Program-made: the position numbers and the translations under genes
Assembly: GCA_001466705.2 (NCBI GenBank)
Contig: LATX02000154.1
Span: forward strand, 124,001-188,000
Source: Moniliophthora roreri
Taxonomy: Eukaryota > Basidiomycota > Agaricomycetes > Agaricales > Marasmiaceae
Direction of reading: 5' to 3'
Length of the DNA: 64,000 nt
The notes under the pieces: model-generated
Seen by the model: only the letters and a program-made list of their open reading frames with translations
Told to the model about the DNA's origin: nothing
Databases searched by the model: none
In this document: positions 1-10,971 of the stretch, one piece after another
Layout of the letters: each line of letters starts with the position of its first letter
How positions within the stretch are numbered: the stretch's first letter is position 1

Positions 1-36
1 CAAACACAAGAGCTACAGTCCCATACAAAGACTTGG

Positions 37-1500
37 TAGCCGATATAGTCTGACCCTATAGAGTTCAAGACTTCCTTAAGACAACTACAGCACACAGTGT
101 ACTGGAAAAGGTTCTAGACCAGTTTCTACAAAGAGCTCAGTGCAGGCACACCCTTTGCTAAGACTCTAAGTGTGTCACAACCTGATACCCAACACAGGCC
201 ACACCCCAAGTGCCCAAGGCTCCTTCTTGGTGTAAAGTGTCTCTTAGAAAAGTGCTATAACACACTCAAGATGTTACTCTTATCTCTTACAATGCAAGTT
301 TGTTATTAGATGTCTATTTCTCTGCAGTCACTCAGGACCAATCTCCAGGGCCTGAAGTGGGGAAGCAAAACTGGAATGGGACACAAATTTATACACCAAA
401 CAAACTCTTCATGTATTCACAATCAGAGGGGGCAGAGTTACTTGAGTATGTATGAATATCTAGCTGTCCTTATATACTGTCCATGGAATATATCTACAGA
501 AAATATAAATAATGTCCAATAATTCATGAAATGATAAATGAGTGACTGAGATACTAAAAGAGGGAATATTTGGATGTCACGGAGTCTGGCCACTAGGGTA
601 TCCAACCATATCTGTGCAGGTATCTATGTCTCCAGGTGTTCTGGACTCTAAAATTTGTATTTTCTCTTTTTCTAAGTCAGGTATCTATGAGTGGATGGCT
701 GTATCCATCCCGTTTCTTTACAGCATTTCCCTTTCTAGTATCTGCACATCAGCAGAGGTCTAGATGCCAAAGCTTCCAAGGTCGGAACATGCTGTTACTG
801 TTCCTATCTCCTTCAACAATGCATGCTTGGTCTTATTTAGGACTTCTTATGTGTTAGATATTCTTTTTATGTCTTGTTGTATCTGTCTGTAGGTAGTAGA
901 TGTCCTTTGGAAGTGATTTCCTTCTTTCTGAGATGACTTTGTACCTAGTTAGTTTATCTCATATTGTTTAGCTGCTGGCAAACTCTTTATTAAGAGATTG
1001 CCTGCTTTGACTTTGATCCATATATTGACTTTGGAGGAGGATCATTCTGTGATTGTTCCTGTTCTAAGTCATCTTTCTGTTCTAATGTCTCCTCTAAGTA
1101 CCTCTGTACTGTTTGACTGCATGTTGCACCTTGCAGATGTCATAGAAAGGTAAAGTAGAAATTAAAATCCCACTGATAGCACTTTGAGAGCTTGGTTAAC
1201 TAGCCAATGCATTCATTGGGCCATAGTTAGGTTCCCTACAGGTTTCGGCAGTGATCTGCTTTGGATCTGATACATAGATAAGTCAGAAAGTACAGCTTAG
1301 ACACCTCTGTATAGCATATCCTATAGCTCTTCATACTTTCCAAGGTACCATAGCTTCTCTAAAGCAATGACTAGCAGACTGGGCTTACTCTAGTCCTTAT
1401 TACCTGTTATCTTGTGTCATATTAAAGTGTTCCAGATCAAAAGTAATGTAAAATGAATAAAAGTGGGTCTTTTCTAGGTTTGACATATTACTGGCAATCA
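37..1500. repeat. Dispersed repeat family X, copy 1 (MITE-free version)
   Basis: This CpG-poor, AT-rich non-coding stretch matches 4478-5820 with moderate divergence, and its first 130 bases match 2168-2291 and 3701-3825. It contains the sequence GCTAAGAC once, at 157-164. That is the unoccupied form of the site which holds a MITE in the copy at 3818-4485. No convincing protein family is visible on either strand, and the short ORFs here are incidental. It is probably part of a non-autonomous or decayed transposable element whose ends I cannot define. Confidence 0.75.
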
Positions 1501-2585
1501 GTATTTTTCAACCACTTCGGGCTCTAGCTTATTTAGTTGTGCAAGAGGTGCAGGCTAGTTGAGACCTGAAATTGTAACCCAAACCAGAGATATAAATAAA
1601 AGCTAGGAAGAGCTTAGTTTTTAATGCAAGAGGTGTGTTTTCTGATAAGAAGAGCATTGTATCAGTTCTACTAAGAGGGTAGCTGACATACATCAGTATA
1701 GTCTGGTGTTTCAATGTGAATCAGAGAGGGTTTCAGGCTAGCAGTGTCTAGAAGGTTTGTCCTCTTGAGAATTGTTGCAGAACATAGCTAAGAGGGCTAT
1801 ATTCAGGTACAAGAGGTACCTTTGTTCTCACTTAGAAGAAGTTTAATCTTCAGGCAGTTTCTGGTCAAACCTTATACCAGTTTTGCTTTCAAAGTGATTA
1901 ATAAAACTACAAAACCAATAAATATTATACAAACAAACACCCATTCTTGATCTGAGAAGTTGTTTTGAAGGCAATCATCTCTGAACTACTGAGCAAGACA
2001 TTGAGAATTATTCTTAACATTGCAGTAACAGTGAACCACACCGAACCAACTTGCAAACAAAACTGAGAATCAAGAACTTATATATACCTTTTTCAGGGGT
2101 ATTTTGGCACCACAGGCCCTCATGTTTTCATAGTAGAAGCATAGGTTTTTGAGCATCTTTAGTGATAGCCGATATAGTCTGACCCTATGGAGTTCAAGAC
2201 TTCTTTAAGACAACTACGCACACAGTGTACTGGAAAAGGTTCTAGACCAGTTTCTACAAAGAGTTCAGCACAGACACACCCTTTGCTAAGACCAGAGCTC
2301 TGCACAAGTTAACTTGCAGATCACCTGGATCCATAAGTAACCCATAGTATGGGTGATCCAGATTCACATGGATCAGAGTCACAGGTACCTGCAGGTACTT
2401 ACAGGTACTCATAGATACTGGCACTTTTGCCTTTATTCTACTCTATTCTCAGGCTATCTACAATGTCTTAGATTGTGATTGAGAGGTGCTTCTCAGGTGG
2501 TGGCCTCATAGTGACCAAGAGATGCTATTCACTCTCAGATGAGAGTGTGCATCAGAGAACTCTTAGCATTCTGGGGTTAGGTACT
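1055..2585. repeat. 1.53-kb tandem duplication, first unit
   Basis: This unit is repeated at 2588-4118 with a constant offset of 1533 bases. The two units are almost identical, with a few mismatches concentrated in the first 200 bases (for example near 1240 against 2776). The unit ends inside a hAT-type MITE that is complete only in the second unit. An N at 2586 separates the units. It may be a real tandem duplication or an assembly duplication of contig ends. Confidence 0.85.
2293..2585. mobile_element. Truncated copy of the hAT-type MITE
   Basis: The sequence begins with the terminal repeat CAGAGCTCTGCACAAGT directly after GCTAAGAC. It matches the first 293 bases of the complete element at 3826, then stops at the N at 2586. 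The right terminal repeat is missing. Confidence 0.8.
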
Positions 2586-2586
2586 N
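2586..2586. other. Single N at a tandem-duplication junction
   Basis: The ambiguous base falls exactly between the two 1.53-kb near-identical units and inside a truncated MITE. This suggests a scaffold join or an unresolved repeat rather than a simple base-calling ambiguity. Confidence 0.8.
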
Positions 2587-2587
2587 C

Positions 2588-4118
2588 ATTCCTGTTTTAA
2601 GTCATCTTTCTGTTTTGATGTCTCCTCTAAGTACCTCTGTACTGTTTGACTGCATGTTGCACCTTGCAGATGTCATAGAAAGGTAAAGTAGAAATTAAAA
2701 TCCCACTGATAGCACTTTGAGAGCTTGGTTAACTAGCCAATGCATTCATTGGGCCATAGTTAGGTTCCCTACAGGTTTCAGGAGCAATCTGCTTTGGATC
2801 TGATACATAGATAAGTCAGAAAGTACAGCTTAGACACCTCTGTATAGCATATCCTATAGCTCTTCATACTTTCCAAGGTACCATAGCTTCTCTAAAGCAA
2901 TGACTAGCAGACTGGGCTTACTCTAGTCCTTATTACCTGTTATCTTGTGTCATATTAAAGTGTTCCAGATCAAAAGTAATGTAAAATGAATAAAAGTGGG
3001 TCTTTTCTAGGTTTGACATATTACTGGCAATCAGTATTTTTCAACCACTTCGGGCTCTAGCTTATTTAGTTGTGCAAGAGGTGCAGGCTAGTTGAGACCT
3101 GAAATTGTAACCCAAACCAGAGATATAAATAAAAGCTAGGAAGAGCTTAGTTTTTAATGCAAGAGGTGTGTTTTCTGATAAGAAGAGCATTGTATCAGTT
3201 CTACTAAGAGGGTAGCTGACATACATCAGTATAGTCTGGTGTTTCAATGTGAATCAGAGAGGGTTTCAGGCTAGCAGTGTCTAGAAGGTTTGTCCTCTTG
3301 AGAATTGTTGCAGAACATAGCTAAGAGGGCTATATTCAGGTACAAGAGGTACCTTTGTTCTCACTTAGAAGAAGTTTAATCTTCAGGCAGTTTCTGGTCA
3401 AACCTTATACCAGTTTTGCTTTCAAAGTGATTAATAAAACTACAAAACCAATAAATATTATACAAACAAACACCCATTCTTGATCTGAGAAGTTGTTTTG
3501 AAGGCAATCATCTCTGAACTACTGAGCAAGACATTGAGAATTATTCTTAACATTGCAGTAACAGTGAACCACACCGAACCAACTTGCAAACAAAACTGAG
3601 AATCAAGAACTTATATATACCTTTTTCAGGGGTATTTTGGCACCACAGGCCCTCATGTTTTCATAGTAGAAGCATAGGTTTTTGAGCATCTTTAGTGATA
3701 GCCGATATAGTCTGACCCTATGGAGTTCAAGACTTCTTTAAGACAACTACGCACACAGTGTACTGGAAAAGGTTCTAGACCAGTTTCTACAAAGAGTTCA
3801 GCACAGACACACCCTTTGCTAAGACCAGAGCTCTGCACAAGTTAACTTGCAGATCACCTGGATCCATAAGTAACCCATAGTATGGGTGATCCAGATTCAC
3901 ATGGATCAGAGTCACAGGTACCTGCAGGTACTTACAGGTACTCATAGATACTGGCACTTTTGCCTTTATTCTACTCTATTCTCAGGCTATCTACAATGTC
4001 TTAGATTGTGATTGAGAGGTGCTTCTCAGGTGGTGGCCTCATAGTGACCAAGAGATGCTATTCACTCTCAGATGAGAGTGTGCATCAGAGAACTCTTAGC
4101 ATTCTGGGGTTAGGTACT
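2588..4118. repeat. 1.53-kb tandem duplication, second unit
   Basis: This is the near-identical repeat of 1055-2585. Unlike the first unit, it continues without a break through the complete MITE at 3826-4477 and on into the remainder of repeat family X. Confidence 0.85.
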
Positions 4119-4477
4119 AGGACTTTTGCCTGAGGCAAAGATGGCTCTAGCTCTAGGTGATAAGAACAAGCATGTAGAGTCCTGTACAACAGTAGAACAA
4201 GTTATTAGAAGTGCAAATCAGGTTGAGAATAATGTAGCTATAGAGGTCTCAGATGAAGATAAGTAGCATAACTGTATTTCAAGTTAGCTGTTACTATACT
4301 AGTATGCATAAGTCATGGGTACCCATAGGTTATGAAATTTTATTAGAATCTATGACACAGACTCTCAAATGACCCACTACTCTGAGTACCCAGATCCACA
4401 GGTCACTCAAACCCACAAGTTCTGTTATGGGTCAACTCTCAAGTACCCATGAGTAGCAATACTTGTGCGGAGCTCTG
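3826..4477. mobile_element. Complete hAT-type MITE (652 bp) with 8-bp target duplication
   Basis: The left terminal repeat CAGAGCTCTGCACAAGT (3826-3842) and right terminal repeat ACTTGTGCGGAGCTCTG (4461-4477) are inverted copies with one mismatch. Both sides carry the 8-base direct repeat GCTAAGAC, at 3818-3825 and 4478-4485. The homologous locus at 157-164 has a single GCTAAGAC and no insert, so it is a natural empty site. An 8-base target duplication with CAGAG-type ends is characteristic of the hAT superfamily. The interior has no transposase and carries several short direct and inverted motifs such as TGGGTACCCAT, so the element is non-autonomous. Superfamily assignment rests on the ends and target-site length only. 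Confidence 0.9.
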
Positions 4478-5820
4478 GCTAAGACTCTAAGTGTGTCACA
4501 ACCTGATACCCAACACAAGCCACACTTCAAGTGCCCAAGGCTCCTTCTTGGTGTAAATCGTCTTTTAGAAAAGTGCTACAATGCACTTAAGATGTTATTC
4601 TTAGTCTCTTATAACACAAGTTCATTATCAGATTTCTATCTCTCTGGAGTCACTCAGGACCAATCTCCAGGGCCTGAAGTGGGGAAGCAAAACTGGAATG
4701 GCACACACAATTATACACCAAACAAACTTGTCATGTATTCACAATCAGAAGGGGCAGAGTTACTTGAGTATATACACATATCTAGCTGTCCTTATATATG
4801 GTCCATGTAATATATCTACAGAAAACTAGAAACAATGTCTGATAATTCAGGAAATAATAAACAAGTGACAGAGATGCTAAAAGAGAGAACATTTGGATGT
4901 CATGGAGTCTTGCCACTAGAGTATCTGACCATATCCACACAGGTATCTACATCTCCAGGTGTTCTGGACTCTATAATTTGTATTTTCTCTTTTCTAAGTT
5001 GGGTATCTATAAGCAGATAGTTGTTATCTGTCCTGTTTCTTACAGCATTTCCCTTTCTGGCATCTGCACATCAGCAGAGGTCTAGATGCTCAAAGTTTCT
5101 GAGGTCAGAACACACTGTTACTGTTCATATCTCCTTTGACAATGCACTTTTGCTCTTAGTTAGGACTTCTTATGCATCAGATATGCTTTGGCTGTCTCAT
5201 TGTGTCTGTCCATTAAGTAACTTCAGTCCTACAAAAGTAGTCTTCTAGCTTCTGAGGTTACTTCCCACTTAGTTATGTTATTTCATATGTTTTCACTGCT
5301 GTTGAACTCTTTATTAAAAGATTATCTGCTTTGACTTTGATCCATATATTGACTTTGGAGGATGATTGTTCTTTGATCATTCCTGTTTTAAGTCATCTTT
5401 CTGTTTTGATGTCTCTTTTAAGTACCTCTGTACTGTTTGACTGTGTATTGCACTTTGCAGATGTCATAGAAGGTTGAAATAAAAATTAAAATCCCATTGA
5501 TAGCACTTTGAGAGCTTGATTAACTAGCCAATGCATTCATTGGGCCATAGTTAGGTTCCCTACAGGTTTCAGGAGCAATCTGCTTTGGATCTGATACATA
5601 GATAAGTCAGAAAGTACAGCTTAGACACCTCTGTATAGCATATCATATAGCTTTTCATACTTTCCAATGCACCATAGCTTCTCTAAGGCAATGACTAGCA
5701 GACTGGGCTCACTCTAGTTCTTATTACCCATTATCTTGTGTCATATTAAAGTGTTCTAATCCAAAAGTAATGTAAAACGAATAAAATTGGGTCTTTTCTA
5801 GGTTCACCATATTACTGTGA
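4478..5820. repeat. Dispersed repeat family X, diverged copy
   Basis: This copy aligns with 157-1490 at an offset of about 4,320 bases, with many transitions and small indels. It resumes directly after the MITE. Similarity fades after the segment around 5765-5800. No coding capacity was recognised. Confidence 0.75.
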
Positions 5821-7040
5821 GATTGTTGTGACTGTAAGAGGGCCTCCAAAATAGATCTGCATAAATAGCCACCAATTGAAATTCCATTTACCTTATTTGG
5901 AAAATTTGACATGTCATTATCAACACTGTATCATTGCCAGCAGCAAATTGTGCAGGTAATGACTATGTACGATCATTTGATAAGTTTGCTTTGTCCACTC
6001 TTAATATCCTTCCTCATTCTATTAGTCAAATAAGAATTCCCAATTACAGCTCCACATTTTGTGGAGTGCCACAGCATTGATTCTCATGCTTTACCCTTTG
6101 CCCAACACCACCATCATCAGACACCCCTGTTTCCTCCCTGTCAAGCTCAGAAGTCACCATTCTCAGTTTCTGCAAGGTCTATGACAACACATGACATCAA
6201 TCACAAGGTTATTGGACATTTAAAGGTACATAGAGTTGAAAATGGCTCATGTACCATTACCAGCCATACCTCTTCACTATGACTAATGCTGATTTCTGCC
6301 CTGCTATGAGGTTTTTTTGGCTGCCTTTCTTGACTTGATTCCATTCAAGAAGCATTTGGTGAGATGTATTGGGGAGAAACACATCTTTAGGTATGTGTCA
6401 TTCAAATGTCTCAGGTTGAACAGCTCATCCAGTGATCAATAGGTAGATGTTTTTTTGCTGGATACCAATTCATTCATGCCTGACAAGTCACCTGGGAAAC
6501 CAGAATATACCTTGGTCATGTTACCCACACCATACTCAACTGTAAAGGTTTTGCTCCCCTTTGTCTCAATCTGGAACACAGCTATCTCTTCACCACCTCT
6601 TTCAAGCACTGGTTCAGAGTATCATTAGTAAGACAGTAAGGTTGTACCCATGTATGTCTGTAAATGTAATATATATGTTTTTGTGGTTACAGTCAAGTGT
6701 AATGGGACTGAATGGCATTCATAAGAACAGCTGAAATAGATAAAAATAATCAGTGAGTATTCTACTCTTCCAAATTGACAATATGATGCTGACTGATTCA
6801 GAAACTCTATGTTCACCATGCAGAGTGATAGGTGAATCTCTCTGGACAACTGTTTATCTTTTCCTGCAACTGCAAGTAGATGTCGTCCATCTTGGGTCCA
6901 GATGAGGAAGATCTGGAAGCTTCAAAGAGATCAAAGAAACATTTGCACACAACTATAGAGCAGAGCTATAGGTTGTAGAATAAGGCAAGTGTGGCTACCC
7001 AGATATATCAGACACCACTCTCATGTCAAATATCATCAGT
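5821..7040. repeat. CpG-poor decayed transposon-like DNA with a relic ORF on the minus strand
   Basis: No intact gene is visible. On the minus strand, about 6,390-6,610 reads for some 65 codons as protein-like sequence rich in Glu, Gly and Thr before a stop. It looks like a fragment of a transposon-borne or host-derived protein, but I do not recognise the family. The rest is AT-rich non-coding sequence without clear ends. Confidence 0.4.
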
Positions 7041-7158
7041 TCCACTCCAGCTTCCATTTTGCCCCCAAGTTGTGTCTGAACCTGTCAGCCATGTCTTTGT
7101 TGGCCCTCTGGGCACTGGAAGTCACATGACTTGGGGGCAAAATGGAAGCTGGAGCAGA
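7041..7158. repeat. 30-bp inverted repeat (hairpin) with 58-base loop
   Basis: Arm 7041-7070 contains CTTCCATTTTGCCCCCAAGT. Arm 7129-7158 contains its reverse complement, with only two or three mismatches at the outer edge. It may be the end of a fold-back element or a recombined MITE, and its function is unknown. Confidence 0.75.
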
Positions 7159-7652
7159 ATACAGTAGCTAAGAAGATTACAAAGGAGCATACATGGAATG
7201 GCTGACTATCTCCACTCCAGCTTTGCTGGAGTTTGGTGCAGAGCATGGCATGGATGTGACAAGTGAGGCCATGAGAGGTGAGTGGTTGCAGGTTTCGGAG
7301 ATAGTAGCTGGCTGACAGGTTGTGAGCTGTAACTGGGATATTGAGAGTTTTGCTGTTGATGCCTTAGGAGATGGTTGTGTACTTTATTGAGAAGTAGCTG
7401 TAGAAATGGTGATACCAAGGATGAGAGGGTCAAATTCATACCAGGGTGCACACTTGAATTCCCAAGTAAGTATTCTCCCTGAACCTTCAACCTGCTGTCT
7501 TGTCCTTTTGATGTCCTGATCTAGTCTTTCTTCTTGTTCTCATGTAAGCCTTGCTCTTGGTTCTTTGAGTCAGTAGTCTTCCTCTATGGCATTGGAGCAG
7601 CTTGACCTTATGTTACATTACTTGTGTCAGGTGATGTCACAAGTAATGCTTA

Positions 7653-7767
7653 CAGCACTTTGCATAAATAATGGGAATCATTGTATTTTGTTTCAGAGTG
7701 ATGTCACTGTAAAGGGATGTAAATTGTAAGAGTGAGAAGTAAGGAGCAGCAGTGATGTACCATGTAT
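7653..7767 (+). repeat. Left terminal inverted repeat of the mariner element, outer part
   Basis: It is an inverted match to 12280-12392 with scattered transitions. It continues at 8515-8576 after removal of the nested MITE. The repaired order matches the right repeat exactly across the insertion point. Confidence 0.88.
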
Positions 7768-8514
7768 CACTATGTACAAGGTGTTCTTTTAACATGGTTT
7801 TCTGATTGAGAAAACACTTAATCTTCTTGCAAAGAGAATTTCTATAAAACCATATATAAATTCTAAATTTCAATTGTGTCCTCTCAACAAGAATATGCCT
7901 GGAGAATACTAAATTTTCAGCAGCAAAAGATATGGAATTTTCAAATTCTGAGAATTAATAGATAATACAATATATTAGAATAATTTCTATACTGAGAAAA
8001 CATTAAATTTTCTCTGGTTGAAAGTCCTCAGAAAATGCTGATAAGATAAGATAAAAATTCCACATTTTCTATTGTGGGAAAGTCAGAGAAAACACTAGGA
8101 AAACACTAGGAAAATGGTAGGAAAATCATGTGAAAACACTATATTTTAAAGCAATTTTTAGATAGTTTTCATATAGTTTTTCTTTTGTATTTAACATGTT
8201 TCCTTTGATATAAAATTAAAAATCTTATATTTATTTTCTAAATGTTTTCTCACTATTTTATAAGGCAGAAAATTTAGTATATTTGTAATTAGAAAATTAA
8301 AGGATAATTCTATAATTTCATTATCATAAAATAATAAAAAAACACAGACTCTTCTGGAAATTAAAATCCAGAGTATGCTTGCTGTTTTCAATATGTGATG
8401 ACAACTTGAAACTAATAGAATTTTCTGAGTGTTGTCTGAAAGCAAATATATAGCAGTATTCTGGGTGTATTTCCTTTGTATTAATAGCATAAAAAGAACA
8501 CCTCGTATGTAGTG
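7768..8514. mobile_element. Nested AT-rich MITE inserted in the left terminal repeat
   Basis: The ends are inverted repeats: CACTATGTACAAGGTGTTC at the left and its near reverse complement ending ...CGTATGTAGTG at the right. Comparison with the right terminal repeat of the host element shows an uninterrupted sequence there, so this is an insertion with a TA or TAT duplication. The interior is very AT-rich with several AAAACACTAGG-like short repeats and no transposase. Related copies lie at 57997-58377 and 58446-59181. A conserved ORF on the minus strand (8191-8490) is shared with the copy at 58 kb, but it has no protein-like composition and is probably non-coding. Confidence 0.88.
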
Positions 8515-8576
8515 TATAATGGTGATAGCTCAGTCACACCTGGTGTGACTGGCTGGTGCTGTGAGCCTGTGTGACA
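8515..8576 (+). repeat. Left terminal inverted repeat of the mariner element, inner part
   Basis: It is an inverted match to 12219-12280 with one or two mismatches. It ends about 40 bases upstream of the second gene, so it may include that gene's promoter. Confidence 0.85.
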
Positions 8577-8618
8577 ACTGTTACTTAACACTCAGATGCA
8601 ACATTCCTTTTTACCCTC

Positions 8619-10712
8619 ATGGCACAGCAAGCATCTGACCCCAATAGCGATGAAGTCCAGATCATCAATGACTATTCAGCAGCTGAACAGGCAGAAATTC
8701 ATATGAACCCCAACGCTGATGCTGAAGAAAGCGACAAGTACGATAATGGCAGACTTGAAAACATGAATGATGATGAAGAAATACTATCTGCATTTGTCTC
8801 CAATTCCAGCTCCCAAAACAGTTTGGGAATATTCTGTTAAGGATCTATCTGGTACTCAGACTGAAGGAGTTAATGAATTTGATCAGAATGGAATGGATGA
8901 GCTGGTTAATGAAGGTGTGTCAACTAAGTGCTTTTCTTTGATAGTTCTGACTATTCCACAGAGGAGAAGGCAAGAGCAAAAAAGGCTGCCTATATGAGAT
9001 ATTACAGGGCAAAGAAGAGGGCCAAGGCTGCAGCTGCTACTACTGATGACAATGATGCAGAGGTGCCACCAGCTAAGCCAGTGAAGAAATGCATGACAGT
9101 GGGTGGTAGAGGTTGTGGTGGTGTGACTGGTCTCAAAAGTACTCAGAGTGGTGCAAGAGGTCATGGACTTCAGAGTGGAGGTATTTGAGGTGCTCTTAGT
9201 GTCTCACATGCAGTCACTTCACAAATTCTAGACCCTGTAGATGCTGGTGATGTGGATGATATAGAGCCTCCTTTAAAGTGTCCAAAATCTGACAAATCAC
9301 AGACAGCCACTCCCAAGGATGTGCTCTCATTGACCATGTATATTGAAATTCTGCCTTATGACCTTCTTTTTCCAAAAGCTAACAGCAAGAAGAATGTGCC
9401 ACTGCCCACTCCTGTCAATTGGGGACCCATCATGATTATCCAAACCAACTTGTATGAGGTGTTCCAAACATGCCTAGCAATTTCCCTACCCACAAAACAT
9501 GAGCTATTACCTCTTGACAAGATGTTCTGGCATCAGCAGGGCAAGCCAAAGATGCATAATGCACATTTAGGTGGTGAAGTTGCATATGCAGCAATGATCA
9601 ACGTGTTTGTTGAAGGACAGCCAAAAATCAGGAAGTTTGTTGTTCTCACCATGCTTCCTCCAGACAAAGATCGTAATGCAGTAGTATGTGCTTTATTTTC
9701 AATGTTGTATACTGGAGCTGAAGCTAGCAACAGGACTGGGTTACCAGAGACTCTTATGAAGATGACAACAAGTTCAACTATATGCCATTCAATAAGGAGA
9801 ATGTACCTTCAGCTAGTGTCACTAAGCAGCATGTAAGTCATATACTATCACTTTTCAGATCAGTATACTTATCTTTCTTTTTAGCATTAATTTGACTCTG
9901 CTAATGTGCCTTTTATCAAGGCTCTCAAGTTGAAGTATAAAGTAGGAAATCACCACCTATTCCTAGGAAAATGCATCTATACCACCAGTGACAGTATCCA
10001 CTATGAGCTCGATGATATAAAACTAAGCATCTGGGCTGCAAACTTGGTATGCAACAGTTTTCATTGATGATGATATACTGATATGGTTCAATAGGCAAGA
10101 GAAAAGCCCGGTGTTGATCTCAACAACCTGCCAATGGATTCAGCATATTTCAACCATCATTACTGCATAAGACCAGCGACTACAACTAGTACCACTATCA
10201 CACCTGATTCTACTGTCTCCACTCCTGCTGCACCCATTACTCCCATATACACACCCCCACAACTGACCTCATCTCAGTCAGACATTGTGAATGTTATGCT
10301 GCTGAATGTATTGCAGCAGCAGCAGCAGTTTAACATGATGACTGCTAACACATGCTTCATTACAAATCATCCTTCTGATTTCCATACTTTTGTGTCACCC
10401 ACACATCATGCACCACCACTGCCACCTCCAAAGGCCATGTCTGCACCACCATCTCCAGTCAAGCATGCATGGGTGTCACTTAACAGCTTCTGCATATACT
10501 ATGGGCTGTCTAATGTTATCAGAGATTGACTCCTCTCCCTTGAGTATACCCCTGGGAATCATATGATTGAGAAAGTCAAACAAAGTGAATGAGAGGGTGC
10601 TGGATTCAAGACCATGTCTTGGAACTTGGTTCTTGACACTCATCATTCCTTCCTCTCAGACGTGAAGTCGGGAGTCTGGGATAGAGTTCCACGTGATGGT
10701 ACTCCTGCATAG
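8619..10712 (+). pseudogene. Decayed accessory gene of the mariner element
   Basis: The reading frame can be followed through several exons, although intron positions are uncertain. In order it encodes an acidic N-terminus (about 8619-8830), a Lys/Ala/Arg-rich basic segment (about 8945-9080), a conserved-looking core (9252-9836 and about 9900-10050), a Pro/Thr/Gln-rich linker with a Gln run (10134-10460), and a helical C-terminal segment resembling a SAM-like domain (about 10460-10700). In-frame stops at 9186-9188 and soon after 10525 each look like CGA-to-TGA or TGG-to-TGA changes. I do not recognise a named family. Similar proteins with this C-terminal segment are, as I recall, common hypothetical proteins in Agaricomycetes. 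Its position inside both inverted repeats, convergent with the transposase, implies it moves with the element. A captured host gene is the main alternative. Confidence 0.6.
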
Positions 10713-10971
10713 CCAGTGCCTAGCTGCCCTTTTGGTCTGCCTTCATGTCTCTCACATGTATATTCTTGCACACTGTATCATTCTCACACTACATCATTCT
10801 CACATATTGTTATTCTCTCACTGTATTGTCCTCATACCATTGTTCTCATGCACTGTCATTTCCGCATACTGTTGTCTGTTTATCAACCACTTCTCAAGGT
10901 TACGTGTAGAGTTACTCTAGTTATGTACAATTGTCTGTCACTGTGCAGTTACTGTATACCAATCCAATTAT

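Noticed and set aside
1529..3247. Identical 61-codon minus-strand ORFs at 1529-1714 and 3062-3247
   Set aside because: They are the same sequence in the two tandem repeat units, so identity reflects DNA duplication rather than protein constraint.
8191..8490. Conserved minus-strand ORF of 99 codons, repeated as 106 codons at 58855-59175
   Set aside because: It lies inside copies of an AT-rich MITE; the similarity is explained by recent shared descent, and the composition (Ile, Leu, Lys, Phe, Ser) is what translated AT-rich DNA gives.
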